A DNA stretch of 64,000 nt from Nilaparvata lugens (Eukaryota; Arthropoda; Insecta; Hemiptera; Delphacidae): assembly GCF_014356525.2 (NCBI RefSeq), contig NC_052507.1, positions 38,180,368-38,244,367 on the forward strand, written 5' to 3'. This document shows positions 55,178 to 64,000 of this stretch, piece after piece. The first letter of the stretch is position 1. The number at the start of each line of letters is the position of its first letter. A program made the translations under genes and the position numbers. The notes under the pieces were generated by a model that saw only the letters and a program-made list of their open reading frames with translations, had not been told where the DNA came from and ran no database searches.

Positions 55178-58100
55178 CTGTAAAAATATTAACAATAATA
55201 GTTTACTTTAATATCGAATGAGCATTGCTGTGATTGTTCAGACAGAAGGGATAATTATACTATCCAAATACGGTGTCACACACAGTGTCCATGCAAAGAC
55301 TAGTTAGTTGGTAATACTCAAAGATACAAACTGGATAATAAATAATATGTATCTTGATATACCTAATTCAATTTTACAATAATCAAATGTCATTCTAAAG
55401 CCGGGGACACACTTCAGTGTTTCGATCACTCATGTCCGATTTTTCTGTGGGTGAAGGGGTGGTTATAAAACAGATCATATGACAGACAGGTGAGGCTTGT
55501 CACATTCAAGTCCGTTGTCTATATCCCTGTCATACAGTCGTCCGCCTGTATGATCGGAGTGCAGCATGATAGGTGTGTCCTCTGATTTAGTGCAATTGGA
55601 AGGAAAATAGTTGAAGATAAACAAGCTATGCCCATGTTAAAACCATAATGATGCTTACAACATAGCAGAATTTTTCAAAAGCGCTTTTAAAACAATATGA
55701 ACTAGAATTAATTTATAAATATATTTATTAAAAATTGTCAGATCTAATTACCATCTTTCAGTCAACAGATATGGTTGAAAGATAACGCCTAGAGATATAT
55801 TTTTCTGTTGCACATTTTTGTCCGAATCTATTATTAAAAAATAGAGCCGGGGACATTTTCCTGTGCTAAAACAACTCTGTAAGTGAATACTTTATTATAC
55901 TTAAATTATTGTGGCTAATATGACAACATCATTACAATTTACACATTTCAAAAAAAAAAAAAAATAAAAAATAACAAAGTAACATAAACATACGGAATTC
56001 AACACAGAGCCGGTTTCCGAGCTCAGGATTTAGCTAAATTCTAGACTTTAAACAGCTGGTGTCAGGAAAATGGCTTTCCGAAACGGGGCGTAGTCGCAGT
56101 TTTTATGATAATCTTTATCTTCTCGTTTCTATCATTGGAAACGTTTTTCCTTGACAAAATGAAAACATCCTAAATAATTCAAAATAGCTGAAACTCAACA
56201 CAAATTTCTCTTTATTTTATTTTGTATTCAAGTTTCTAGTTTTTTAAATTTAATTTAAACGTGGACTAGGTACGACCACGCCCCGTTTTGGAAAGCCAAT
56301 TTTCTGACTCCGGCTGTACAAAGTCTAAAACTTACCTAAAACCCGAGCTCGGATACCGGCCCATAATGATATTGTGCATTCAAATACCTACATAAACAAA
56401 TACATCTTGCTCAACTTGAATTTGCATAACACTGTGATGAACACTCAAGATAAGCCCAACATGAAAAACATTCTCTTGGGCTTCTTACACTCTCTTGTAA
56501 GATTTAGCTCAGTTCCATAGAAATGATTATTCCTTATAGTGAAATCCACTTCAAGCGTTAGAACTTGAAATTGATGGAAAAAATTGCTGATGAATACCGA
56601 AAGGTTATTTATTTAATTTATTTGTTCATATGCAAATACAATTCAGGTAAAAACAACAGGCATTTGCCCAAAACTGCTTCAAACCTTAATTTGGAATACA
56701 CAGTCTAAAGGTTATGCTACTTACGTAACTTAAATGATAATTCGTACACAATTTTGAGTCAAAAAAATGTATCTACTACAATTTTGAATTTATTAGATTG
56801 ATCAATTTCCAAATACGAATCCAAACAAAACTCTTTCTTCACAATTGAAAAAAATATTGAAAATTTCACTCAAATCCACAAACTTATGTAAACATCAAAA
56901 CATAATAAACAAAAATTTGTTTTGCACCTGAGTGAATCTCACAAAAATCTAACCAGTATTTGCATGGACTTATTCCAAATTAGTATTAATCTATAATAAT
57001 TATAATAATAAAATACGAAGGTATGTCTTGCTTGATATTAATAATAATTACTGTACCTTGATGAAGTAGCGCAAATCAGATGGCAAAACTAAAATGTGGG
57101 GAGAAATGGGCATACCCGATTGGGTCTCCCACAGACTCGAGTCAATGGCGACTTCTTCATTGGGTGGATACAGTGGGTAGAAATTGTGCTGCGTAATCAG
57201 GTGACTGGCCAGTCTGCCAAGTCGGTCTCCATGGCCTGATCTGCAAGCAAAATACAAATTTGAATTCAGTGGAAAAAGAGAGAATTCTTTAAATACTACC
57301 AACGAAAAACTATAATGAAATAACATTTTTGAAGCTGAAACTTGTTTTATTTTTAAAAGCTTCCCATAGACTCTTATAAATAAGAGTACAGGAATTGTCA
57401 AAATTTAAAACAACATAAAAAAGAAGAAAATATTACTCAAAGGAACCTACACACAGACTCTTCAGTGGTATAGAATACTCCAACCAATAACCCAATAAGT
57501 TACTTAACTGGGACTTAATTGAATCGGCATTCCAATTTCAGAGGAAAAACTAGAAATGGCTCGATCTGCAACCAAGTTATACAATAAAATTTGGCGAAAA
57601 ACTCAAAAAATTGGAGAAATGGTATTAAAGGAAAACTATCAAGTTACAAGGGTATGGAGTTTTGTAATTATAAGAAAAAATGTATAAAATAATTAGGTTT
57701 TTTCATTCATTCATTCATGTAGCAAAAAAATCAATATATTGAAGAATAGAAATAAAACCAACTTATAAGGAGCAATTTTTTAGCGACGACTCTAGCCGCG
57801 CGTTACTCTAGTCATCGCGGCTGGAGCACACAACCTCTAAATTCATTAGATTATTATGGTGTATGAACTATTATGCTGGCAGATGAATTGGAAGTTTTTG
57901 CCACTATTAAATTACTTTTACAATTCATATCTAATAAATTTATAGGTTATGTGCTCCAGCCGCGAGCACAAAAATTTACTTACAATGCGAGTTCTTCTTT
58001 GCTGAGATGCATGAGAACATCGGTGGATGATATACCGACTATCAGACCGCTGATATTCAAAATGCTCGGATCGGAGACCATTGTCAGACCCTGAATTTTG

Positions 58101-61100
58101 TCAGTGATTGGAATCGTCGGGTAGATCGGAGTTTGGGCCGCATCTCTCGCACTAACCACATAAACCAACTGTGTTTTGCACCTGAAGAGAACAAAAATTA
58201 ATAGTATAGAAAATAGAATTTGGACACATTTTTTACAAACGAATCCAAAAACGTTGTTTTTAATTGCTTCACTAAAAATGTAAGCCTAATTAATACTGGA
58301 AGAAGATTATTAAAAGATTGATTCATTTTTAAACAACTGGTGATTCATACCAAAATACGACAGCGTATTGAATCAAGGCTGTTTTGAATTTGAAATAGGA
58401 GAATACTGTAAAAAAGTTATTATACTAACAATAAGTTTCACTAATCATACTCTATTATTCTTATGAATTGAAGATCACGGATTCGAGTCCCGTCAGAATA
58501 ATTGTTTTGATGAGAATTTTCAACTTCAATGAAGAATATCCACGTAATTTCAACAAAATAAATCATAGCCTAAATCTATTTTTTCAATCAGACCCTTGTG
58601 AAGCGCAGGTTACACCTGCTAGTCATTTAAATCTTCAATGTAATATATATCTGTATAATATATTGCAGAAAAATGTTCATAGATTATAAATCGTTTAATC
58701 ATAATACATATCAGTAGATTCTATGTTTTATAACATAGAAGAGCTAGCCAACAGAACAGAAATAGGAAAAGCCGCAAAACTTCCATCTCTCATTTCTCAA
58801 ATGATGAAAAAATTAGTTGAAGTTACCAATGTAAAGTTTATACGGTATTATACAATAAGTTTCACTAATACAATTTGACAAAACTCATTGAATAAACAAA
58901 ACCATAGAATTACTCGGTCAATTCCGCAACGATTCCTTTCAGAATTTCGTCATGGAACTCAGAAAAGGTCTCAGCAATCGACACATCCGCTACCATTGAA
59001 TGTGCAGCATCAGCTATTGGACCAATTATAATTGCAACATGCGGATCATTGTTTTTCAGGTATTTGACGAAATCTTCCAGAGGCTGGTAGAGCAAATTAT
59101 CGGCCTGTGTGAAGGGTGCGGCTGCTACAGCTATTTTCAATGGCCCTGAAATAAATTAAAAACAATACTCAATTTTTTGTAAAGGACTACTGAAATAATT
59201 GTAACACAGTAAAAGTTATCAGGTATCCTTATTTTATTTTATCAAATCACAACTAGATTAATTTCATTTTCAAGTGATTAATTGTGATTTGAAAAAATAA
59301 AGGATGCTTGATAACTTTCATTATTCCAATAAAAAATAATGTAGCTCACATTGATTTCATGAATAAGTCATCTTAGAATTATTATTGTTATTTTATAGAA
59401 TGACGAAATGTTTGATAGCCACTTTTTACATCCCAACACTGGGATGTACAACACCCCTACCATTTTTATTGGAGTTCTCTATCCTTAAAAACATAGTAGT
59501 GGGATATTTTACACCCATGTAAATTCAATTCTGATGTATTTACGCTGTTGACACACTTTTCAAGTGCTACTGCTCACTCAACATATGAAACTTTCTGCTC
59601 TGGGTGTGGTACATACCAATGTCATATTAACGAATGCAAGTTTTCAAGTTCAATGTACTATTATTCCAAGTGTCATCGTACCCTGTAATCATACATTTTC
59701 TTCTTTTTTGTAAGTCTATCAACTTTTAGTCACTTTTTATGTTTTGTGTAGATTTTTCTTGTAAAATGATTGAGGTGATTAGATTGAATTTAGAATGAGA
59801 CCTGTTAGAGTGGGTACCGGGGGGAGAGCGGGAGGCGCGGGTGAACTAATACTCTGTACAGCCATTTTGCCCGACATTGGACAAGTGCCTTGAACTGCAA
59901 CCACCTGTTATCAAAATAAAACACAATATTCTGTCATCAACTGTAAAGCATGAACCTTGAATGCCAACCACATATTACCAAAACAATACAACAAACAATA
60001 TTGTAATATACAATAATTTATTATTTTATTTGATTCCAATCGTTACACAAATTTTCAACTCAAGTACAAAAATGTGAGAGACTAGAAGAAAAAAAAACAG
60101 CATTATAATTCTCATATTAAAAAGAGATTCAACGCAGTTCTGTTACTCTAAAATATTTGGTCAATGATGAAGAAAGAAGCGAAACGAAGAAAGATAAAAT
60201 TCTAAAAAATATTCTTCGACGAATAAATAGTATAATTATTTAACGTATGAATTCGGGGCTACTTTCTTTTATTTATACAATAGAATATTATAATACTTTT
60301 TGAAATTAATAAAAATAATTTGTATTCTTATTCTATTATTTTATTAATTTCGTAGGATACTATAATTATATTTTATAAATATCAACACGCGAGTAGTCGC
60401 GCCCGCGGCAAATTGTAGCTTTTATATGTAGCTTTGGGAATTTTCGTTTTCCAAGGCTGGCAGCTCATGTAATCCTCGCTGTGACTGTCCTCTAGACAAT
60501 TTTGAACAGTTTGAGGATGACAGAATGAACGTTGACTAATTTGAATATATAGGTATTATCTTCCTATTTTATATTCCATCTTCTGATTTGAACATTCATT
60601 CTCTTTTTATTCTATCTAGATGTCTAAAAATGTGTCAAATAAAGAAGGTATATTCATTCCATTCATAAGTAAATTATTTTATCCCTTAAAAATGATAAAT
60701 TCTAACAATAAATTTGCAGAATGTATTTTTGGAATCTCCTCCATGTATTATGTTATTATATTATACTATTTAATAGTATATAATAACATAAAACACATTG
60801 AGAAAGATTTGAAATTGATAAATATTGAAAGAGCATTGTCAAAACCAACTGTTCATAGTCTAGGGAGCCATAAGGGTGAGTGTGAGCAAAATGCTGATGC
60901 GCGACCACTGACGTTCTGCAAGTCCGTGCGACTACTCGCGTGCTAATGCTGAAAACTGAAAAAACGTAAAAAAACAACTATATTGGTCGCCTCTTTGGGC
61001 TTTTTTCAAATCCGTTCTTAGTGCGCGCAGAGCACATGCAATAGAGCAAGATTTTAAATATTTTTGATGAGTGATTGAATGAATGAGTGACACTCCACTT

Positions 61101-62659
61101 TTATCAAGCAGGGTGGCCTACAAGTCATTACCTATCAAAAAGCTAAGGTTTCATATCCTGATGGGTAGTGACTTTTGGGCCACGCTGTATAATAGATGTT
61201 AATGACAGTATGAAACACAGTTAATATCGATATTTTCATTCGATAGTCTAGAGAAGCTGCAGCCATAAACCATACTGTAGAATAAACGGTAACGACAATA
61301 TCGAACACAGATAATATCAATATTATCATTCGATAGTATACTGAAACTGCAGCCATTACTTGTAGAGCACGATGTATAATAGATGCTTACCTGTCCGGGA
61401 AAGAGGCCAGTGCAGGGGTTGACTGGGGCAGCGGTGAGTTCATGCATGATGAGTTCTAGTTTGCGACCGCGACTGAGTGGCTCACTCGACTCCAGCTGCA
61501 CTGACTTCATCTGCAGGCGACCCTCCGCGCTCACTATCCGCCCGTACGTCGTCAATTTATCCTTCCAATAACATTTTATCTACTTATTCATCCAATTAAT
61601 ACAATAGGAAACAACAGTTTCACATTACTGTATGGTAATTATTTCAAATATCCAATGGAAGCTTAGTTAACTAGAACTAAGGACTTCCTCTACTGCAATT
61701 AATGATCGAAGAACTAAATATCAGTAGGAATTTTTAAGTATTTATTTATTCGTGGACAGAATCACAAATTCTATAAATATGATTAGGAAGGAACAACAGG
61801 CTTGGCCCAAATCTATTCCATTCCCAAATTTTGATTAATTAATAAAATGTCCAAAAATAGGTTGTTTCTACTGTAAAACGTTCAAGTTTCAAAGTTCAAT
61901 TTTCGTCCAAAAATATATATAAGCTAAACATTTTGAATTTAGAGAAATTGAAACACAAAACTATATTTAAATATAACACTCAATTATCACTTCAAATTGA
62001 ATTAATCAAGTTGAAAAAATTGACAGATTCACACTTTATAATTTTGATAAATTGACCAGATTACTTATGACAGAGGTTACTATCATTACTTTTGATCGAG
62101 TTTACTTATGAGAGTAAACAATTGTAATTACCGTATTGATTTATTGAAACATTTCACCATCCACGAAATCTGTATAGACTACATTTTCAAGGATTTAAAT
62201 GACTAAAACATCAAGAAAATACTTCAAGAAATAATTTGATAATATCTGACTATTCTCGACACAGTTCTCGAAGTGTAGCATTTACTCAAGGTCGAATAAG
62301 TGAATCGTATAAGTAAACTTGAAATTTCCCTAGCGACAATATAAGAAACCGATATATTTACCGAAGAGGATTGTGTGTACTGTGTGGGTTCGCCGAGTTT
62401 GCTCTGCTCACAGATGAGTCTGCCGATGGTGTCAATGCGGTCACTCCAAATGTCTCCCTTCACAGAGACATTCTCCATCATAAGTCGATGATCGAGACAT
62501 GTGATCAGCTGATCTACATCTCCCCCGCCATCAGCCGGCGTCCACACTTTCAAAGATATCAAAGATGGCGACTGCTGCCTCACGTCTCGCTTTTCGCCGT
62601 GCGTCAGCACACTCTGGCCGGAGTTGGTTCTTCCTTCGTAGTTGGTGCATGGCTTGCCG
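55031..62659 (-). CDS. PolA2: DNA polymerase alpha subunit B (PolA2), C-terminal 443 codons
   Basis: Seven exons join in phase: 62362-62659, 61391-61561, 59802-59904, 58914-59145, 57984-58181, 57057-57240 and 55031-55177, with TAA at 55031-55033. The product is the regulatory B subunit that couples polymerase alpha to primase and tethers it to the replisome in the nucleus. Visible: the linker before the OB fold (YEGRTNSGQSVLTHG), an OB-fold region (TTYGRIVSAEGRLQMKSVQL), then the inactive phosphodiesterase-like domain (KIAVAAAPFTQADN; HVAIIIGPIADAAH; LPSDLRYFIK; VVVNPERLAKGQAGGSFAML). The human protein is about 600 residues, so about 150 N-terminal residues are missing upstream of 62659. All introns are GT-AG and no frame is broken. 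Confidence 0.93.
55397..55585. mobile_element. Small TIR element (GCCGGGGACACAC ends)
   Basis: Left AAAGCCGGGGACACACTTCA and right GTGTGTCCTCTGATTTAG give inverted ends of about 12-20 bp; the interior contains TGTCATACAGTCGTCCGCCT. A fragment of the same end recurs at 55847-55875. Non-coding. Confidence 0.5.
56008..56362. mobile_element. Foldback MITE, 355 bp
   Basis: GCCGGTTTCCGAGCTCAGGA ... TGGCTTTCCGAAACGGGGCG at the left is mirrored by CGCCCCGTTTTGGAAAGCCA ... CCGAGCTCGGATACCGGC at the right. Arms are about 95 bp; the centre is AT-rich. Non-coding. Confidence 0.8.
56600..56700 (-). repeat. LINE 3'-UTR remnant
   Basis: TTATTTATTTAATTTATTTG then AACAACAGGCATTTGCCCAA AACTGCTTC. Same 3' family as 14535 and 61735. 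Confidence 0.45.
57057..57240 (-). CDS. PolA2: PolA2 exon (LITQHNFYPLYPPNEEVAID)
   Basis: Encodes SGHGDRLGRLASHLITQH, NFYPLYPPNEEVAIDSSLW and LVLPSDLRYFIK, all strongly conserved. Acceptor TGCTTGCAG, donor GTACAG. Ends in phase 0. Confidence 0.95.
57817..57966. mobile_element. Foldback MITE next to a PolA2 splice donor
   Basis: GCGGCTGGAGCACACAACCT CTAAATTCATTAG pairs with CTAATAAATTTATAGGTTAT GTGCTCCAGCCGC; arms about 34 bp. A further copy of TCTAGCCGCG precedes it at 57791. The right arm ends 17 bp from the donor at 57983. Confidence 0.75.
57984..58181 (-). CDS. PolA2: PolA2 exon (LVYVVSARDAAQTPIYP)
   Basis: Encodes CKTQLVYVVSARDAAQTPIY, SDPSILNISGLIVGISSTDV and LMHLSKEEL, collinear with LVFVPSLRDVHHEPVYPQPP in human POLA2. 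Acceptor TCTCTTCAG, donor GTAAGT. A foldback MITE lies only 17 bp past the donor. Confidence 0.93.
58182..58913. other. PolA2 intron
   Basis: AT-rich. A pol III B-box-like phrase GGATTCGAGTCCCG at 58479-58492 could be the relic of another tRNA-derived SINE. Nothing else seen. Confidence 0.45.
58914..59145 (-). CDS. PolA2: PolA2 exon, phosphodiesterase-like domain start
   Basis: Encodes PLKIAVAAAPFTQADNLLYQ and NNDPHVAIIIGPIADAAHSM, matching the VACGPYTTSD and GPFLDxxH blocks of human POLA2. As in the family, metal-binding residues of active phosphatases are not kept. Acceptor TTTATTTCAG, donor GTAATT. Confidence 0.93.
59212..59318. repeat. Hairpin in PolA2 intron
   Basis: AAAGTTATCAGGTATCCTTA TTTT...CAAATCACAA pairs with TTGTGATTTGAAAAAATAAA GGATGCTTGATAACTTT; arms about 37-41 bp, loop about 29 bp. 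A separate 8-bp hairpin ACATCCCA/TGGGATGT is at 59428-59447. Confidence 0.7.
59802..59904 (-). CDS. PolA2: PolA2 exon (VVAVQGTCPMSGKM)
   Basis: Short exon of 34 codons plus one base. It corresponds to the VVxxxGxNxxG strand of the family, then a Pro/Ser-rich linker (SSPAPPALPPVPTLT). Acceptor TTGATAACAG, donor GTCTCA. The linker is GC-rich against AT-rich introns. Confidence 0.88.
60385..60945. mobile_element. Putative small transposon with CACGCGAGTAGTCGC ends
   Basis: The left end AACACGCGAGTAGTCGCGCC is inverted at the right (CGTGCGACTACTCGCGTGCT). The interior is AT-rich and includes an unidentified 108-codon plus-strand frame (60620-60946) that overlaps the right end, so I do not treat it as a gene. 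Confidence 0.5.
61185..61385 (-). repeat. 90-bp tandem repeat immediately after a PolA2 donor
   Basis: Two imperfect copies; TCATTCGATAGTMTA recurs exactly 90 bp apart (61236, 61326) along with CTGCAGCCATWA and GTATAATAGATG. On the minus strand the PolA2 frame stays open through the donor and both copies (NGCSFSILSNDNIDI, then YGCSFSRLSNENIDI), stopping about 64 codons past the exon. Confidence 0.75.
61391..61561 (-). CDS. PolA2: PolA2 exon, OB-fold region
   Basis: 57 codons, DKLTTYGRIVSAEGRL through CTGLFPGQ; the LFPGQ motif is conserved in this subunit. Phase 0 at both ends. The acceptor context (ATTGGAAG|GAT) lacks a pyrimidine tract and is unusually weak. The donor GTAAGC opens directly into a tandem repeat. 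Confidence 0.88.
61562..62361. other. PolA2 intron
   Basis: AT-rich; contains a LINE 3' tail at 61735-61870. Nothing else seen. Confidence 0.55.
61735..61870 (-). repeat. LINE 3'-UTR remnant
   Basis: AAGTATTTATTTATTCGTGG then AAGGAACAACAGGCTTGGCC and CCATTCCCAAATTTTGATTA. Same layout as 14535 and 56600. Confidence 0.45.
62362..62659 (-). CDS. PolA2: PolA2 exon (first recognised), linker region
   Basis: Opens GKPCTNYEGRTNSGQSVLTH, matching the YxSRxNxGExVxxFG block before the OB fold of this family. It ends LGEPTQYTQSSS in phase 0. Acceptor TTGATTTGCAG, donor GTAAAT. The first base completes a codon from an unseen upstream exon. Confidence 0.85.
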
Positions 62660-62711
62660 CTGCAAATCAATTCCAATTCAAGCCGCTGTCGATAGTTATA
62701 AGAATGGTTGT

Positions 62712-63170
62712 TCAATCACTGGATAAAGGTTGAAATTGCTGCAGTAAGGGCAGCATACCTTTTTCTCGTGACTGAACCATCTGCAGCATATTCCAAACAC
62801 TAATCAAAACAAATTCAAACCCATTCCCATGAATTTCCGCTATGGAGCGAAGAAGATAAAGAATGCCATTGATTATTGTAGGACATATTGACGGAATAAT
62901 AATATCGAGTGACCTGGCTGGCTCAGGTCTGGTGTCAAGAGTTTTCAGGTCGCACCTGATCAATTTCAGCCTCTGAAATGACCCAACGACTATTATTAGG
63001 CAGCCGGGATCGAGATATAAGCGTGTCCATACGAAACACGGGAGTGGTCAGAGAAAAATAGAGCCACCTAATCCACTCTACTACGGCCACTGGCAGAATG
63101 TGTGAATATCCCCATAAGGGACAAATTATATCCTTTTTCGGCACACCATAACAGAGATTCACAGGAAGAC
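62712..63170 (-). other. Unassigned minus-strand open frames upstream of recognised PolA2
   Basis: Two overlapping frames: VFRMDTLISRSRLPNNSRWV then ISEAEIDQ (to 62935), and SIAEIHGNGFEFVLISVWNM (62712-62963). Neither resembles the N-terminal domain of PolA2 or any family I know. ATCAG|GTGCGA could be a donor. They might be an exon of another gene, a transposon relic or chance. Confidence 0.25.
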
Positions 63171-63626
63171 ACAGAAGAAAATTCTTATCAGAGCGTGCTA
63201 ATATTGGCTAAATGAAAATATGAATATGATGTTGAAATTCCTTCAAGAATCAATTATTATATTCTTTCTCTGCCCACTAGGGCAATACATTATTAGAAAG
63301 CGTGGCTTTAGCCTATAATATTATGAATGAATCACTAGATTAGAAATTCATCTTAATTCTTATCAAGCAGTTTGATAAGATATAGCTAATAGCTGTAGGT
63401 TACAGCTTGATACAGCTTAATCAAGCTGTTCAAAAATTTGAAAGTGGAAAACTTTCAAACATCAATTTTGTGCTAGAAGACAATCTAAAGCCAGCAGAAC
63501 GTTAAATTCAAGAAACCATAGACAATTCAGGAATTCAAGTTAATGAAAGAAAAAATATCGAGCTATAGTGGAGTGAACAATCACAATCAGGAACAAGTCG
63601 AATATTGAACAGCGGCAACCTCAATC
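63171..63626. other. AT-rich stretch
   Basis: Contains short internal repeats (AGCTTGATACAGCTTAATCA near 63400). No exon or element boundary seen. Confidence 0.5.
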
Positions 63627-64000
63627 TAAGGGTACAAACACACTGAAAGCGGAGCGTGGTGTGGTCAGAGAATTCATAATACACACAGGAAGCGTCTGAA
63701 CGTGAAGCGCCTAGAAAATGGCGTTGTCTATAAGTTTGCACGGACATTACTTTGTGAGAATAATTACTCAAAGTATTGGATATTTAGCTAAGACTCAGTG
63801 TGTTCAGCACGGGGAAAAATATAAACCCAATTTCCCCCACAACATTTACTAGATGGTGAGAGAATTGATGAATTCTTTTGAATAATCAAATAATACACAT
63901 TAAAGGGGAATTTGGGCAAACATTGAATATACTAGTGTACTAAATGGTGGGAAGATGGTGTAGTAGAACAAGTGCATTATTATGTACAAGAGTAGACCAC
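63627..64000. mobile_element. TIR element, copy 2 (truncated by the window end)
   Basis: TAAGGGTACAAACACACTGA AAGCGGAGCG, then ACACAGGAAGCGTCTGAACG, GGCGTTGTCTATAAGTTTGC and CCAATTTCCCCCACAACATT, in the same order as 11471-12090 with clear divergence. The right end is off the window. Confidence 0.75.

Larger units (their letters stand above)
55178..57056. other. PolA2 last intron
   Basis: 1.9 kb, AT-rich, loaded with small elements: foldback MITEs at 55397-55585 and 56008-56362, a lone GCCGGGGACATTTTCCTGTG fragment at 55847, and a LINE 3' tail at 56600-56700. Confidence 0.6.

Noticed and set aside
58479..58492. tRNA B-box GGATTCGAGTCCCG
   Set aside because: No A box at the right distance and no acceptor-stem pairing were found; at most a SINE relic.
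60620..60946. 108-codon plus-strand frame as a gene
   Set aside because: It overlaps the inverted end of a putative transposon, is strongly AT-biased and resembles no family.

Overview
This is eukaryotic DNA: AT-rich, intron-rich and dominated by transposable elements. Two conserved housekeeping genes lie on the minus strand, each split into many short exons, and protein similarity points to an insect. Penelope-like, BEL/Pao, CR1/Jockey-like and RNase-H-bearing non-LTR elements, tRNA-derived SINEs and many foldback MITEs make a hemipteran such as a planthopper my best guess. The species is an inference, not something the sequence proves.

Layout. Positions 1-34,100 hold Sec23, the inner COPII coat subunit and Sar1 GTPase-activating protein. 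I could place 13 coding exons by reading frame, splice sites and protein similarity. They join without a phase error into 665 codons, from the start codon at 31,970 to the donor after 1,477. The last roughly 100 residues lie off the left edge. A non-coding 5' exon and a candidate promoter with CRE/CrebA-like ACGTCA motifs lie at 33.7-34.1 kb. The introns are packed with repeats: RNase-H LINE remains (5.2-6.8 kb), a CR1/Jockey-like LINE (8.3-9.8 kb), an array of decayed copies of the exon 7 / intron 7 boundary (9.8-11.1 kb), a TIR element (11.5-12.1 kb), a LINE (17.1-18.8 kb), a GC-rich structured island (19.7-20.6 kb), and a Penelope-like cluster with inverted copies (25.9-28.9 kb).

Positions 34.1-54.5 kb contain no recognisable host gene. 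This region holds a foldback-type element, a 2.4-kb DDE transposon with very long terminal inverted repeats, a TA microsatellite, and a 7.6-kb internally deleted BEL/Pao-type LTR retrotransposon. The retrotransposon is flanked by two direct copies of the same 2.39-kb target segment. Foldback MITEs and a Helitron-like element follow.

Positions 55.0-62.7 kb hold the C-terminal 443 codons (7 exons) of PolA2, the B subunit of DNA polymerase alpha-primase. Its N-terminal exons are upstream of the part I can recognise. The right end (63.6 kb onward) carries a second copy of the TIR element seen at 11.5 kb.

The two host genes are unrelated in pathway (secretion and DNA replication). Everything else is best read as selfish DNA and its debris. 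The most striking observations are the 2.39-kb direct duplication at the exact ends of the LTR element, the array of duplicated exon-end/5'-splice-site units in a Sec23 intron, and the GC-rich structured island.
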